DNA of 64,000 bases from contig NZ_JACCBF010000001.1 in assembly GCF_013409625.1 (NCBI RefSeq), positions 2,979,001 to 3,043,000 of the forward strand. Direction: 5' to 3'. Below are positions 24,866-33,266 of the stretch, piece after piece. The translations under genes were made by a program, and so were the position numbers. The notes under the pieces were generated by a model. The model searched no databases. It was not told the origin of the DNA and worked only from the letters and a program-made list of their open reading frames with translations. The DNA is from Nocardioides kongjuensis. GTDB lineage: Bacteria; Actinomycetota; Actinomycetes; Propionibacteriales; Nocardioidaceae. Each line of letters opens with the position of its first letter. Position 1 is the first letter of the stretch.

Positions 24866-26329
24866 GTGGTCTCTGTTCCCGGCAACCGCTTGATCGACCC
24901 GACCTCCGCCGCGTTCCTGCTCGCGGAGAACCGCAACATGCCGATGCACGTCGGCGGGCTCCAGCTCTTCGAGCCGCCCGCGGACGCCGGGCCCGACTAC
25001 GTGCGCGAGATGTTCGAGTCGATGCGGGACACCGAGCGGATCGCACCGCTGTTCCTCAAGCACCCCTACCGCTCGGTCCGGACCGGCGGCACCCTGGTGT
25101 GGCGCGACGACGAGCAGTTCGACATCGAGCACCACGTCCGGCACAGCGCGCTCCCCCAGCCCGGCCGGGTGCGCGAGCTGCTCGAGCTGGTCGGCCGGCT
25201 GCACTCCACGCGGCTGGCCTGGGAGCGGCCGCTGTGGGAGACCCACGTGATCGAGGGGCTCGCCGACGGCCGGGTCGCGATGTACACCAAGCTCCACCAC
25301 GCCCTCGTCGACGGCATCTCAGCCATGCGGCTGATGGCGAGCACGCTGTCCTCCGACCCCGACCGCCGCGCCATGCCCGCCCCGTTCGCCGAGGGCGCGG
25401 CCCGCAAGCGCCGGCCCGAGGCGGAGGGCCCCGGCTCGCTGCCTGCCGCCGCGGTCGACGCCGCCACCACGGCCGCCCGCACCCTCGCCGACCTGCCCGG
25501 CGACGCCGTGCGCACGGCGCTGTCGATCAGCGCCGATGCCGCCGGGATGCCGATGGCGTTGGTGAAGACCCTGCGCAAGGGCCTGAGGAACGAGACCTCG
25601 GCGGTGTCGCTCGCCGCGCCGCGCACGATCTTCAACCAGTCGATCACCGGGGCCCGCCGGTTCGCCGCGCAGGACTGGCCGATCGAGCGGATCCGCGGCG
25701 TCGGCAAGGCCAGCGGCACGACGATCAACGACGTGGTGCTCGCGATGTGCAGTGGCGCGATGCGGACCTACCTCACCGAGCTCGACGCGCTGCCCGACCA
25801 GTCGATGGTCTCGATGGTCCCGATCGGGCTCAAGGCCAAGCAGGCCGGCACCGCCTCGGCGGACGGCGGCAACGCGATCGGCTCGGTGATGGTGCGCCTG
25901 GCCACCGACAGGGCCGACCCGGCCGACCGGCTGCGCACGATCAGCCAGTCGATGAAGGACGGCAAGGAGGCGCTGTCGTCGATGACGCCGGCGCAGATCG
26001 TGGCGATGAGCGCGATCGGCATGGCGCCCTCGATCGTGGTGCCGATGCTGAAGATGCAGGGCATCGTGCGCCCGCCGTACAACCTGATCATCAGCAACGT
26101 GCCCGGTCCGCGGGTGCCCCACTACTGGAACGGCGCGCAGCTGGTCGGCAACTACCCCGTCTCCATCCCGATCAACGGCATGGCGCTCAACATCACCTGC
26201 ACGTCGTACGCCGGCAACATGGGCTTCGGCCTCACCGGCTGCCGGCGCACCGTCCCGCACCTGCAGCGCCTGCTCACCTTCCTCGACGACGAGCTCGCGG
26301 CGCTGGAGAAGGCGGCCGGCGTGGACTGA
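24866..26329 (+). CDS. Wax ester synthase/diacylglycerol acyltransferase
   Basis: 487 residues. The WS/DGAT active site HHALVDG is at residues 144–150 (HHxxxDG), with N-terminal NRLIDPTSAAFLLAE and a C-terminal SNVPGPR segment typical of the family. These enzymes transfer acyl-CoA onto fatty alcohols or diacylglycerol, making storage lipids at the membrane or lipid bodies; actinobacteria commonly carry several. The GTG start follows GAAAGGGG. The 3' end overlaps the convergent methyltransferase gene by 56 bp. Confidence 0.92.
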   Translation: MVSVPGNRLIDPTSAAFLLAENRNMPMHVGGLQLFEPPADAGPDYVREMFESMRDTERIAPLFLKHPYRSVRTGGTLVWRDDEQFDIEHHVRHSALPQPGRVRELLELVGRLHSTRLAWERPLWETHVIEGLADGRVAMYTKLHHALVDGISAMRLMASTLSSDPDRRAMPAPFAEGAARKRRPEAEGPGSLPAAAVDAATTAARTLADLPGDAVRTALSISADAAGMPMALVKTLRKGLRNETSAVSLAAPRTIFNQSITGARRFAAQDWPIERIRGVGKASGTTINDVVLAMCSGAMRTYLTELDALPDQSMVSMVPIGLKAKQAGTASADGGNAIGSVMVRLATDRADPADRLRTISQSMKDGKEALSSMTPAQIVAMSAIGMAPSIVVPMLKMQGIVRPPYNLIISNVPGPRVPHYWNGAQLVGNYPVSIPINGMALNITCTSYAGNMGFGLTGCRRTVPHLQRLLTFLDDELAALEKAAGVD

Positions 26330-27551
26330 CGTCCCGTCCCGACGCGCCCGGCGGACCGGGCTGCTCGACGACCAGGGCCGTGAACCCGCCGCCGACCCGC
26401 TCGGCCACGGCCTGCAGGCGGGCGCGGGTGATCGACGAGACGGTCGGGTGGCCGGCGAGCTCGGCGTTGGAGCCGGGGCGGGTGGGCTCGGCGGAGTTCA
26501 CCGACAGGCAGGTACGACGCCCGCCGTCGGCCGCGTTCGCGAGGGCGACCGCGTGCCCGGTGGTGCCGGACCCGGCGAAGTAGTCGAGGACCCGGGCGTC
26601 GTCGGGCATGGTGCCGATCACCCGCAGCAGCAGGCCTGTGGGCTTCGGGGACTCGAAGACGTGGCCGACCAGGTCCTTGAGCTCGGCGACGGCGGTGTCG
26701 GTGGAGCCGACCTCCTCGGCGAGCCAGATGGTCGGCAGCTTCTTGCGGCGCCCGCCGACCGGGTGGCGCCAGTCGCGCTGGTAGACGTCGACCCGTGCGC
26801 CCCGGGTCCCGCGCACGACCCGGCACTCGAGGTCGTCGGGCCGCTCGTCGATCCGCGGCCGGGACCAGCGCCACACGGCCGGCGTACCGTCCCCGAAGAC
26901 CGGCTTGATCTCCTCGGCTCCCTCGAACGGCGTCGTCGCGACCCGGCCGGTGACCGGGTCGCCCCAGACCGGGAAGTGCAGGGTCGGGGTGGAGAGCGGG
27001 TTGAACCTCTTGTTGGTGTTGCGCAGCGGCAGTCGCCGGTAGCGACGCCCGTCGGGCGCCTCGACCGGGAAGTCGGACTCGACGACCGTGGCCTCCGAGG
27101 TGGCGTCGAGCACGCAGCGGGCGGCGTCCTTGGCGTAGACGAGCAGGTACTCGTGCGAGGTCGCGAAGCCCTTCCCCAGCTGGCGGCCCTTGGGGTTGAG
27201 GTTGACCACGACCTGGGCGAGGAAGTTCGCCTCGCCGTACACCTCGTCGAGGAGCAGCCGCAGGTGGGCGACCTCGTGGTCGTCGATGCTGACGAAGAGC
27301 GCGCCGGTGTCGGCGAGGACGCGGTGCCCTGCCTCGATCCGGGGCCGCAGGTACGCCGCCCACGCGGCGTGCCGGCCCGCCGCGCCGGCGCCCCGAGCAC
27401 CCTTGAAGTCGTCGTGGTAGGCGAAGTCGTTGCCCGTGTTGTAGGGCGGGTCGAGGTAGATCAGGTCGTACGACGCCTCCGGCAGCGTGGCGAGGACGTC
27501 GAGGTTGTCGCCCTCGACGAAGGTGTTCCACGGTCCCGGCTCGCTGGCCAC
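26274..27551 (-). CDS. Site-specific DNA methyltransferase (N6-adenine/N4-cytosine), orphan
   Basis: 425 residues. The catalytic DPPY motif is at residues 34–37 (LDPPYNTGNDF) and the AdoMet motif FAGSG at 325–329, with the recognition region between them: beta-class order, as in type III Mod proteins. It is shorter than usual Mod subunits (around 600 residues) and no restriction subunit is adjacent, so it is probably a stand-alone methylase. The C-terminal ~30 residues are Pro/Arg-rich and overlap the wax ester synthase gene on the other strand. The start is a GTG, 25 bp from the divergent mug gene. Target sequence unknown. Confidence 0.88.
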   Translation of the reverse strand: MASEPGPWNTFVEGDNLDVLATLPEASYDLIYLDPPYNTGNDFAYHDDFKGARGAGAAGRHAAWAAYLRPRIEAGHRVLADTGALFVSIDDHEVAHLRLLLDEVYGEANFLAQVVVNLNPKGRQLGKGFATSHEYLLVYAKDAARCVLDATSEATVVESDFPVEAPDGRRYRRLPLRNTNKRFNPLSTPTLHFPVWGDPVTGRVATTPFEGAEEIKPVFGDGTPAVWRWSRPRIDERPDDLECRVVRGTRGARVDVYQRDWRHPVGGRRKKLPTIWLAEEVGSTDTAVAELKDLVGHVFESPKPTGLLLRVIGTMPDDARVLDYFAGSGTTGHAVALANAADGGRRTCLSVNSAEPTRPGSNAELAGHPTVSSITRARLQAVAERVGGGFTALVVEQPGPPGASGRDVSPRRPPSPAPRARRRGR

Positions 27552-27576
27552 GGGCTCATCGTGACAGGCTCGCGGT

Positions 27577-28173
27577 GTGGCGCGCCGTACGTTCTCCCGA
27601 GCCGAGCTCGATTCCTACCGCGACGCAGTGGTCCCCGACCTGCTCCCGAACGCACCCGGCCAGGTGCTCAAGCTGCTGTTCGTCGGCATCAACCCGGGAC
27701 TGTGGACCGCTGCGACCCAGACCCACTTCGCCCATCCCGGCAACCGCTTCTACCCGGCGCTGCTGCTCGGCGGCGTGATCACCGAGCCGGTCGACCCGGC
27801 CGACGGGATGACCGACGTGGAGCGGACGTTGATGCGCGAGCGCGGCATCGGGATCAGCAACGTCGTGCACCGCGCGACCGCGAAGGCCTCCGAGCTCTCC
27901 GCGGAGGAGCTGAAGGCCGGTGGGCAGCAGCTGGTCGAGCTGGTCGCCCGTGAGCGCCCGAAGGTCGTGGCGATCGCCGGGATCACGGCGTACCGCACCG
28001 CCTTCGGGCTCCCCAGGGCCGTTCCCGGCCGCCAGCCCGACACCATCGACGACCTGTGGTCCGGCGGGGAGCTGTGGGTCGTGCCCAACCCGAGCGGCCT
28101 CAACGCCCACGAGACGGTCGCCTCGCTGGCCGCGGCCTACCGCGAGGTGGCGCTGGCGGCCGGGGTCATCTGA
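27577..28173 (+). CDS. mug: G/U mismatch-specific DNA glycosylase (Mug/TDG family)
   Basis: 198 residues. Motif GINPGL (residues 37–42) and C-terminal NPSGLNAH (171–178) are the two active-site loops of Mug-type uracil/thymine mismatch glycosylases; the Asn of GINPG is the catalytic residue. The enzyme removes uracil, or damaged pyrimidines, opposite guanine. It is divergent from an orphan DNA methyltransferase with only 25 bp between starts, so their promoters must overlap. Length is slightly above that of E. coli Mug because of an N-terminal extension. Confidence 0.92.
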   Translation: MARRTFSRAELDSYRDAVVPDLLPNAPGQVLKLLFVGINPGLWTAATQTHFAHPGNRFYPALLLGGVITEPVDPADGMTDVERTLMRERGIGISNVVHRATAKASELSAEELKAGGQQLVELVARERPKVVAIAGITAYRTAFGLPRAVPGRQPDTIDDLWSGGELWVVPNPSGLNAHETVASLAAAYREVALAAGVI

Positions 28174-28183
28174 CCGCGGCCCG

Positions 28184-28732
28184 TCACGCGTCCTGCAGCA
28201 GGCCCTCGCGCTGGGCGGCGGCCACGACCCGTCGTACGTTCTCGACGGAGCCGCACCCCTCGTCGATCAACGCGTTGCGCCGCCGGGCCCACTTGGCGCC
28301 GAGGTCCCAGCGCACCTTGGTCGAGACCTCGGTGCGGGCGGGCTCGAGGATGCTCAGCTCCTCCTCGGCGATGTGGTGCGCGACGAGGTTGCTCAGCTCC
28401 TCGACGGCGTCGGAGAACGCCTGGGTGTCGGTGCCCTTGAGCTCGAGCAGCACCAGCAACGCGTCGTTGCCCTCAGCGTGCTCCTCGCGGCCGTGCTCGA
28501 CGTCGTGCGCGTCGACGTCGGAGGCCGCCTTGCGCAGCACGGGGTAGACGATCTCCTCCTCCGCCTCGCCGTGCGCCACCAGGACGGCGGCGAACGCCTT
28601 GCGGACGGCGTCGCGGTCGACGGTGCCGAGCCGCATCTGGGAGAGCAGTTGCTCGAAGCGGCGGTGGTCGTCGCTGATCAGGTCGATGACGTCGCCCGAC
28701 GCGGGGCGGCCCAGGTCGATTCCGGAGGTCAT
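28184..28732 (-). CDS. Hemerythrin HHE domain protein
   Basis: 182 residues. Two HHE-type cation-binding helices are visible: DDHRRFEQLL with HGEAEEEIVYPVL, and HDVEHGREEHAEG with VAHHIAEEELSIL. They should form a diiron site that binds oxygen or nitric oxide. The ATG overlaps the stop of the upstream flavoprotein (ATGA), indicating co-translation and probably a shared role in redox or NO stress. A helical C-terminus (RTEVSTKVRWDLGAKW...) follows the diiron domain. Confidence 0.88.
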   Translation of the reverse strand: MTSGIDLGRPASGDVIDLISDDHRRFEQLLSQMRLGTVDRDAVRKAFAAVLVAHGEAEEEIVYPVLRKAASDVDAHDVEHGREEHAEGNDALLVLLELKGTDTQAFSDAVEELSNLVAHHIAEEELSILEPARTEVSTKVRWDLGAKWARRRNALIDEGCGSVENVRRVVAAAQREGLLQDA

Positions 28733-30447
28733 GGCGCCGTCGGTACCCGCAACTGCTCCAGGTATCCGTGCACGAGCGAGACCGCCGACGCCCCCTCCCC
28801 GCTGGCCGACGCGACCCGCTTCATCGAGCCCGAGCGGATGTCTCCGGCCGCGAAGATCCCGGGCACGCAGGTGCCGAGGTTCGCGGGCGGCAGGCCGTCG
28901 ACCCAGCACTCGGTCGGGACGTCGCGGCCCGTCAGCACGAAGCCGTGCTGGTCGCGCTGGACGGCGGCCGGCAGCCAGTCGCAGTGGGGCGCCGCACCGA
29001 TCAGCAGGAACAGCCCACCCGCGCTGACCCGCTCCTCCTCGCGGGTGCGCACGTCGCACAGCTGCAGCCAGCCGAGCTGGCCGGCGTCGTCGGCCCCGCC
29101 GTCGATGATCTCCGTGCAGGGGCGTACGTCGATCCGCGGGTTCCACGCGATCTCGTCGATGAGGTACCTCGACATGGTCTCGGCCAGGTCCTCACGCCGG
29201 ATCAGGATGGTCACCGACCGCGCGAACCGGGCGAGGTGGACGGCCGCCTGACCGGCGGAGTTGCCGCCGCCGACGACGTACACGTCGCGGTCCTCCATCT
29301 CGCGGGCCGCGGTCATCGCGGCGCCGTAGTTGACGCCTGCGCCCACCAGCTCCTCGAGCGCGGCGATGCCGAGGCGGCGGTAGGCGACGCCGGCCGCGAC
29401 GAGGACCGAGCGGGCGTGCACCTCGCCTCCCTCGGTCACCAGGACGTGCGGCGCGCCGTCAGTGCCGGGCACCAGGTCGACGACCGGCCAGCCGGTGAAG
29501 AACCGGGCGCCGAACCGGATCGCCTGGGTGCGGGCGCGCTGCCCGAGCCGCTGCCCGGAGATGCCGCGCGGGAAGCCGAGGTAGTTGCGGATCATCGAGC
29601 TGGTGCCGGCCTGGCCGCCGATCACCTCGGACTCGATGACCACCGTCGAGAGGCCCTCGGAGGCGCCGTACACGGCGGCGGCGAGGCCGGCCGGTCCGGC
29701 ACCGACGACGGCGAGGTCGACGACCGTGTCGACCTCGATGTCGGAGGGGCGGCCGTAGATCATCGCGCCGAGCTCGCGGGTCGAGGTCGGCATCAGCACC
29801 GGGCGGTCGGCGAAGACGCCGGAGGTCATGTGCACCAGCGGGTACGACGGCGGCCCGTCGAGCCGCGCCAGCGCCTCCTCCCCCTGCGGGCTGTCGGGGA
29901 GGTAGCTGCGGTGCGGCATCCCCTGCCGGTCGAGGAAGTCGCGGATGGCGAGCGCCAGCGGCAGCCCCTCCGGCGTGATGATCCGGACCGAGTCGACCTC
30001 CGAGGTCGCCACGGTGGCACCCCAGTCGCTGAGCATCTCGGTCACCGCGTAGTGGAACTCCTCGTCGCGGCGTCCCTGCGGCAGCACGAGGTAGGTGTCG
30101 AACTTGCCCTTCTGCAGGTAGGGCCGCAGCGAGTTGCTCTCCTCGCCGAACCGGGTGATCGGGATGACCACGAGCCGGCGGGCGGTCGGGACGAGCGCGC
30201 GCCAGTCGTGCATCGCCATCAGCATCTGCTCGTCGGGCAGCTGCGACTCGGTGACGATCAGCGCGACCGGCTGCCCGGCACGGCGGGCCTCCTTCAGGAC
30301 GGCGTTCGCCGCGGCGGCACTGGCGGCGGCGCGGACGTCGTACTCGCGCTCGTAGCGGTGGAACTGCTCGGTGAGGACGTCGAGGTGGTCGCCGGAGACC
30401 AGCAGGATGACGGGCGCGGCGGCGGGCTCGGGGGCCGGTGCGTTCAC
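28729..30447 (-). CDS. Fused receiver-like/thioredoxin reductase-like flavoprotein lacking CxxC
   Basis: 572 residues from GTG 30447. Residues ~12–135 resemble a response-regulator receiver, but the expected phospho-acceptor region reads IVTESQLPD and lacks a clear Asp. Residues ~150–225 resemble a glutaredoxin/thioredoxin-like fold without a CxxC. Residues ~242–572 are thioredoxin-reductase-like: GAGPAG (249–254) for FAD, GGGNSA (393–398) for NADPH, FAAGD (532–536). Where true reductases have CATC, this protein has GAAM (375–378), so it cannot do the standard dithiol transfer. The group is annotated as fused response regulator/thioredoxin-disulfide reductase. Its operon partner is a hemerythrin. 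Confidence 0.85.
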   Translation of the reverse strand: MNAPAPEPAAAPVILLVSGDHLDVLTEQFHRYEREYDVRAAASAAAANAVLKEARRAGQPVALIVTESQLPDEQMLMAMHDWRALVPTARRLVVIPITRFGEESNSLRPYLQKGKFDTYLVLPQGRRDEEFHYAVTEMLSDWGATVATSEVDSVRIITPEGLPLALAIRDFLDRQGMPHRSYLPDSPQGEEALARLDGPPSYPLVHMTSGVFADRPVLMPTSTRELGAMIYGRPSDIEVDTVVDLAVVGAGPAGLAAAVYGASEGLSTVVIESEVIGGQAGTSSMIRNYLGFPRGISGQRLGQRARTQAIRFGARFFTGWPVVDLVPGTDGAPHVLVTEGGEVHARSVLVAAGVAYRRLGIAALEELVGAGVNYGAAMTAAREMEDRDVYVVGGGNSAGQAAVHLARFARSVTILIRREDLAETMSRYLIDEIAWNPRIDVRPCTEIIDGGADDAGQLGWLQLCDVRTREEERVSAGGLFLLIGAAPHCDWLPAAVQRDQHGFVLTGRDVPTECWVDGLPPANLGTCVPGIFAAGDIRSGSMKRVASASGEGASAVSLVHGYLEQLRVPTAP

Positions 30448-30518
30448 GGCGCCAGTCTGACAGCGCGGACCTCGCGGATCGACCCACTTCTGCCGAGGGT
30501 TGCCCCTACGGTGACGCC

Positions 30519-31205
30519 GTGACGCGGTGGTGGGTGCTGGTGACGGTCCTGCTCGCGGTGCTGCTGGCGGTGCTGCTGACCGCGTGCGGTGCGACGACCG
30601 CCGCTCCCGCACCCGCGCCCCGCCCGACCTCGGTGCCGCCCGACGCCGCGGCGGCCCTGGCCGGCCTGACCGTGACCGACCGGCCGCGCCGGCCGACGGA
30701 CTACGAGCGCGACGCCTTCGGCGCCCCGTGGGCCGACCTCGACCGCAACGGCTGCAACCAGCGCGACGACGTGCTGCTCCGCGACGCCGAGCCCGGCACG
30801 GTGCGCACGGCCCGGCAGGGCCGGTGCGACCACGACGTGCTGGCCGGGGCCTGGCGCGACCCCTACACCGGCAAGGAGCTGGTGTTCGACGACCTCAAGG
30901 ACCTCGGTCAGGCCCAGGCGATCCAGATCGACCACGTGGTCCCGCTCGCCGAGGCCTGGGTGTCGGGCGCGGCGGGCTGGGACGACGAGCGGCGGGCGGC
31001 GTACGCCAACGACCTCGACGGGCTGCTCGCCGTCGACGGCCCCGCGAACGCGGCCAAGGGGGCCGACGACCCGGCTGCCTGGCGCCCGCGCAAGGACGTC
31101 CAGTGCGCCTACGCCCGGCGGTGGATCACGGTGAAGGCCCGGTGGGGCCTCACCGTCGACCCGAGCGAGGTGGCCGCGCTGGAGGACATGCTCGGCCGCT
31201 GCTGA
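30519..31205 (+). CDS. Secreted HNH endonuclease-family lipoprotein
   Basis: 228 residues from GTG 30519. The signal sequence VTRWWVLVTVLLAVLLAVLLTAC ends in a lipobox (shown here as LLTAC). The mature protein is an HNH nuclease of the DUF1524 type: IDHVVPLAEAW gives the catalytic DH, followed by YANDLDGLLAV and NAAKGADDPAAWRP. Four cysteines (NGCNQ, GRCDH, VQCAY and the C-terminal C) may form disulfides. It is an outward-facing, membrane-anchored nuclease, as found in several actinobacteria; a role in nutrient scavenging or defence against outside DNA is inference. It is convergent with gntP, 9 bp apart. Confidence 0.85.
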   Translation: MTRWWVLVTVLLAVLLAVLLTACGATTAAPAPAPRPTSVPPDAAAALAGLTVTDRPRRPTDYERDAFGAPWADLDRNGCNQRDDVLLRDAEPGTVRTARQGRCDHDVLAGAWRDPYTGKELVFDDLKDLGQAQAIQIDHVVPLAEAWVSGAAGWDDERRAAYANDLDGLLAVDGPANAAKGADDPAAWRPRKDVQCAYARRWITVKARWGLTVDPSEVAALEDMLGRC

Positions 31206-31214
31206 CCCGCCGGG

Positions 31215-32591
31215 TCAGATCACCAGGTTGAGGCCCAGCACGAAGACCAGGCCGCAGATCGACAGCAGGGTCTCCATCGCCGACCAGGTCTTCAGGGTCT
31301 GTCCGACGCTCATCCCGAAGTACTCCTTGACCAGCCAGAAGCCGGCGTCGTTGACGTGGGAGAAGAACACCGAGCCGGCGCCGATCGCGAGCACCATCAG
31401 CGAGACCTCGCCGCTGGACAGCTGCGCGGTCAGCGGGGCGAGCAGGCCGGACGCGGTCACCGTGGCGACGGTCGCGGAGCCGGTGGCGAGGCGGATGAGG
31501 ACCGCGACGAACCAGGCGAGGACGAGCACCGAGATGTTCGAGTCGGCGACCCGCTCGGCGACGATCGTGCCGATCCCGGTGTCGACGAGCGACTGCTTGA
31601 AGCCACCGCCCGCGGCGACGATGAGCAGGATGCCGGCCACGCCGGGCAGGGAGGACTCGAGCGACTTCGAGACGCCGTCGCGGCCCATCCGGCCGCCGAG
31701 GGTGAACATCCCGACCACGACCGCGAGGGCGAGCGCGATGAGCGGGGTGCCCAGCACGTCGAGCGTACGGCGCAGCGGGTCGGTCGCGTCGTCGATGAAG
31801 ATGTCGGCCAGCGCCTTGCCCATCATCAGCACGACGGGCAGCAGCACCGAGGCGATGGTGACGACGAAGGACGGCCGGGCGGCCGCGTTCTCGTCCGGCT
31901 GACCCTCGAAGCGGTGCGGGACAGGTACGTCGACGTAGCGGCCGACGAGCCCGAAGACCGGCCCGGCGATGATCACCGTCGGGATCGCGACCGCGACACC
32001 GAGCGCGAGGGTGGTGCCGAGGTCGGCGTGCAGGTAGTCGATGGCGGTGAGCGGGCCGGGGTGCGGCGGGACCAGTCCGTGCATCGCGGACAGTCCGGCG
32101 AGGGCGGGGATGCCGATGGTGACCAGGGACTGTCCGGAACGCCGCGCGACCAGGTAGATCACCGGCATCAGCAGCACCAGGCCGATCTCGAAGAACATCG
32201 GCAGGCCGATGATCGCGCCGACGACGGCCATCGCCCACGGCAGTGCCCGCGGCGAGGCGTGGCCGATGATCGTGTCGACGATCTGGTCGGCGCCGCCGCT
32301 GTCGGCGAGCAGCTTGCCGAACATGGCGCCGAGCGCGATCAGGATGCCGACACCGGCGGCCGTCGCGCCGAATCCCGTGGTGTAGCTGGCGATCGCGGTC
32401 TCGACGTCGACACCGGCGACCACTCCGACCGTCAGCGCGCCGCCGGTGAGGGCGAGGAAGGGGTGCACCTTCGCGGCGATGATCAGGACGACGATGACGC
32501 CGATGCCGAGCAGGGCGGCGAGGACCAGGCGGCCCTCGGTGGCGACCGGTTCGACGAGGTCGGTGCCGGCGGCGATGAGCGGGACGGACAT
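31215..32591 (-). CDS. Gluconate permease, GntP family
   Basis: 458 residues with about twelve hydrophobic helices. GntP signatures include GFGATAAGVGILIALGAMFGK (given in part), the PPHPGPLTA motif and a C-terminal FSHVNDAGFWLVKEYFG. The protein imports gluconate with protons. It lies directly downstream of gluconokinase and near a FadR-type regulator, so its substrate assignment is well supported by context. Normal full length. Confidence 0.92.
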   Translation of the reverse strand: MSVPLIAAGTDLVEPVATEGRLVLAALLGIGVIVVLIIAAKVHPFLALTGGALTVGVVAGVDVETAIASYTTGFGATAAGVGILIALGAMFGKLLADSGGADQIVDTIIGHASPRALPWAMAVVGAIIGLPMFFEIGLVLLMPVIYLVARRSGQSLVTIGIPALAGLSAMHGLVPPHPGPLTAIDYLHADLGTTLALGVAVAIPTVIIAGPVFGLVGRYVDVPVPHRFEGQPDENAAARPSFVVTIASVLLPVVLMMGKALADIFIDDATDPLRRTLDVLGTPLIALALAVVVGMFTLGGRMGRDGVSKSLESSLPGVAGILLIVAAGGGFKQSLVDTGIGTIVAERVADSNISVLVLAWFVAVLIRLATGSATVATVTASGLLAPLTAQLSSGEVSLMVLAIGAGSVFFSHVNDAGFWLVKEYFGMSVGQTLKTWSAMETLLSICGLVFVLGLNLVI

Positions 32592-32601
32592 GCGGGACTC
32601 C

Positions 32602-33162
32602 TCAGGCCTGGCTGTCGGACGAGCTGGCGGACGAGCCGTCTGACCGGCCGGACCGGACGACGTACTCGTGGACGATGGCGTCGACCGACTGGTCGACGTC
32701 GATGACGAGGCCGGCCTCGTCGGGACCCAGCGGCTCGAGCGTGTCGAACTGCGAGTCCAGCAACGAGGCCGGCATGAAGTGGCCAGGACGGCTGGCCTGG
32801 CGGCGCGCGATCACCTCGCGGCTGCCGTGCAGGTGGACGAACTGGACCCGCGACGCGTGCGCGCGCAGCCGGTCGCGGTAGGCCACCTTGAGCGCCGAGC
32901 AGCTGATCACGCCGCCCGGCTCGTCGTGCTCGTCGAGCCACCGGCCGATGGCCTCGAGCCACGGGATCCGGTCGTCGTCGTCGAGCGGGATGCCGGCGGT
33001 CATCTTGGCGATGTTGGCCGGCGGGTGGAAGTCGTCGGCGTCCGCGAACGGGACACCGAGCCGCTGCGCGATCGCCGCGCCCACGGTCGACTTGCCCGAG
33101 CCGGAGACCCCCATGACGACGAGGAGGGCGCTCGTCCTACCGTCGGTGCGGGTGCTGCTCAT
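32602..33162 (-). CDS. gntK: Gluconokinase
   Basis: 186 residues. The P-loop GVSGSGKS is at residues 18–25, followed by DADDFHPPANIAKM, the gluconate-binding signature of GntK, and RPGHFMPASLLDSQ. It phosphorylates gluconate to 6-phosphogluconate, feeding the pentose phosphate pathway. It is transcribed together with gntP and divergently from the FadR-type regulator. A Ser-rich tail (SDGSSASSSDSQ) has no known role. Confidence 0.95.
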   Translation of the reverse strand: MSSTRTDGRTSALLVVMGVSGSGKSTVGAAIAQRLGVPFADADDFHPPANIAKMTAGIPLDDDDRIPWLEAIGRWLDEHDEPGGVISCSALKVAYRDRLRAHASRVQFVHLHGSREVIARRQASRPGHFMPASLLDSQFDTLEPLGPDEAGLVIDVDQSVDAIVHEYVVRSGRSDGSSASSSDSQA

Positions 33163-33206
33163 GGGAACCTCCAGGTGATGTGCTGGCCGTCACAGTCTGC
33201 ATCCAT

Positions 33207-33250
33207 TAATCTGCTTTTAACAAGATCGAAGCCGAAATAAATCTGATCTT
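33207..33250. promoter_or_regulatory. Candidate operators of the gluconate regulator
   Basis: The 104-bp divergent gap is unusually AT-rich for this chromosome. It holds a near-direct repeat (TAATCTGCTTTTA at 33207 and TAAATCTGATCTTTT from 33238) and an inverted pair AAGATC (33222–33227) / GATCTT (33245–33250). Both promoters must lie here, so these are plausible binding sites for the neighbouring FadR-type repressor. Confidence 0.5.
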
Positions 33251-33266
33251 TTCTGGAGGTGTGTCC

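Noticed and set aside
26274..27551. Type III restriction-modification system
   Set aside because: The methylase has Mod-like motif order but is short, and no Res helicase-nuclease is next to it. The PLD-helicase lies 24 kb away and has no shown link.
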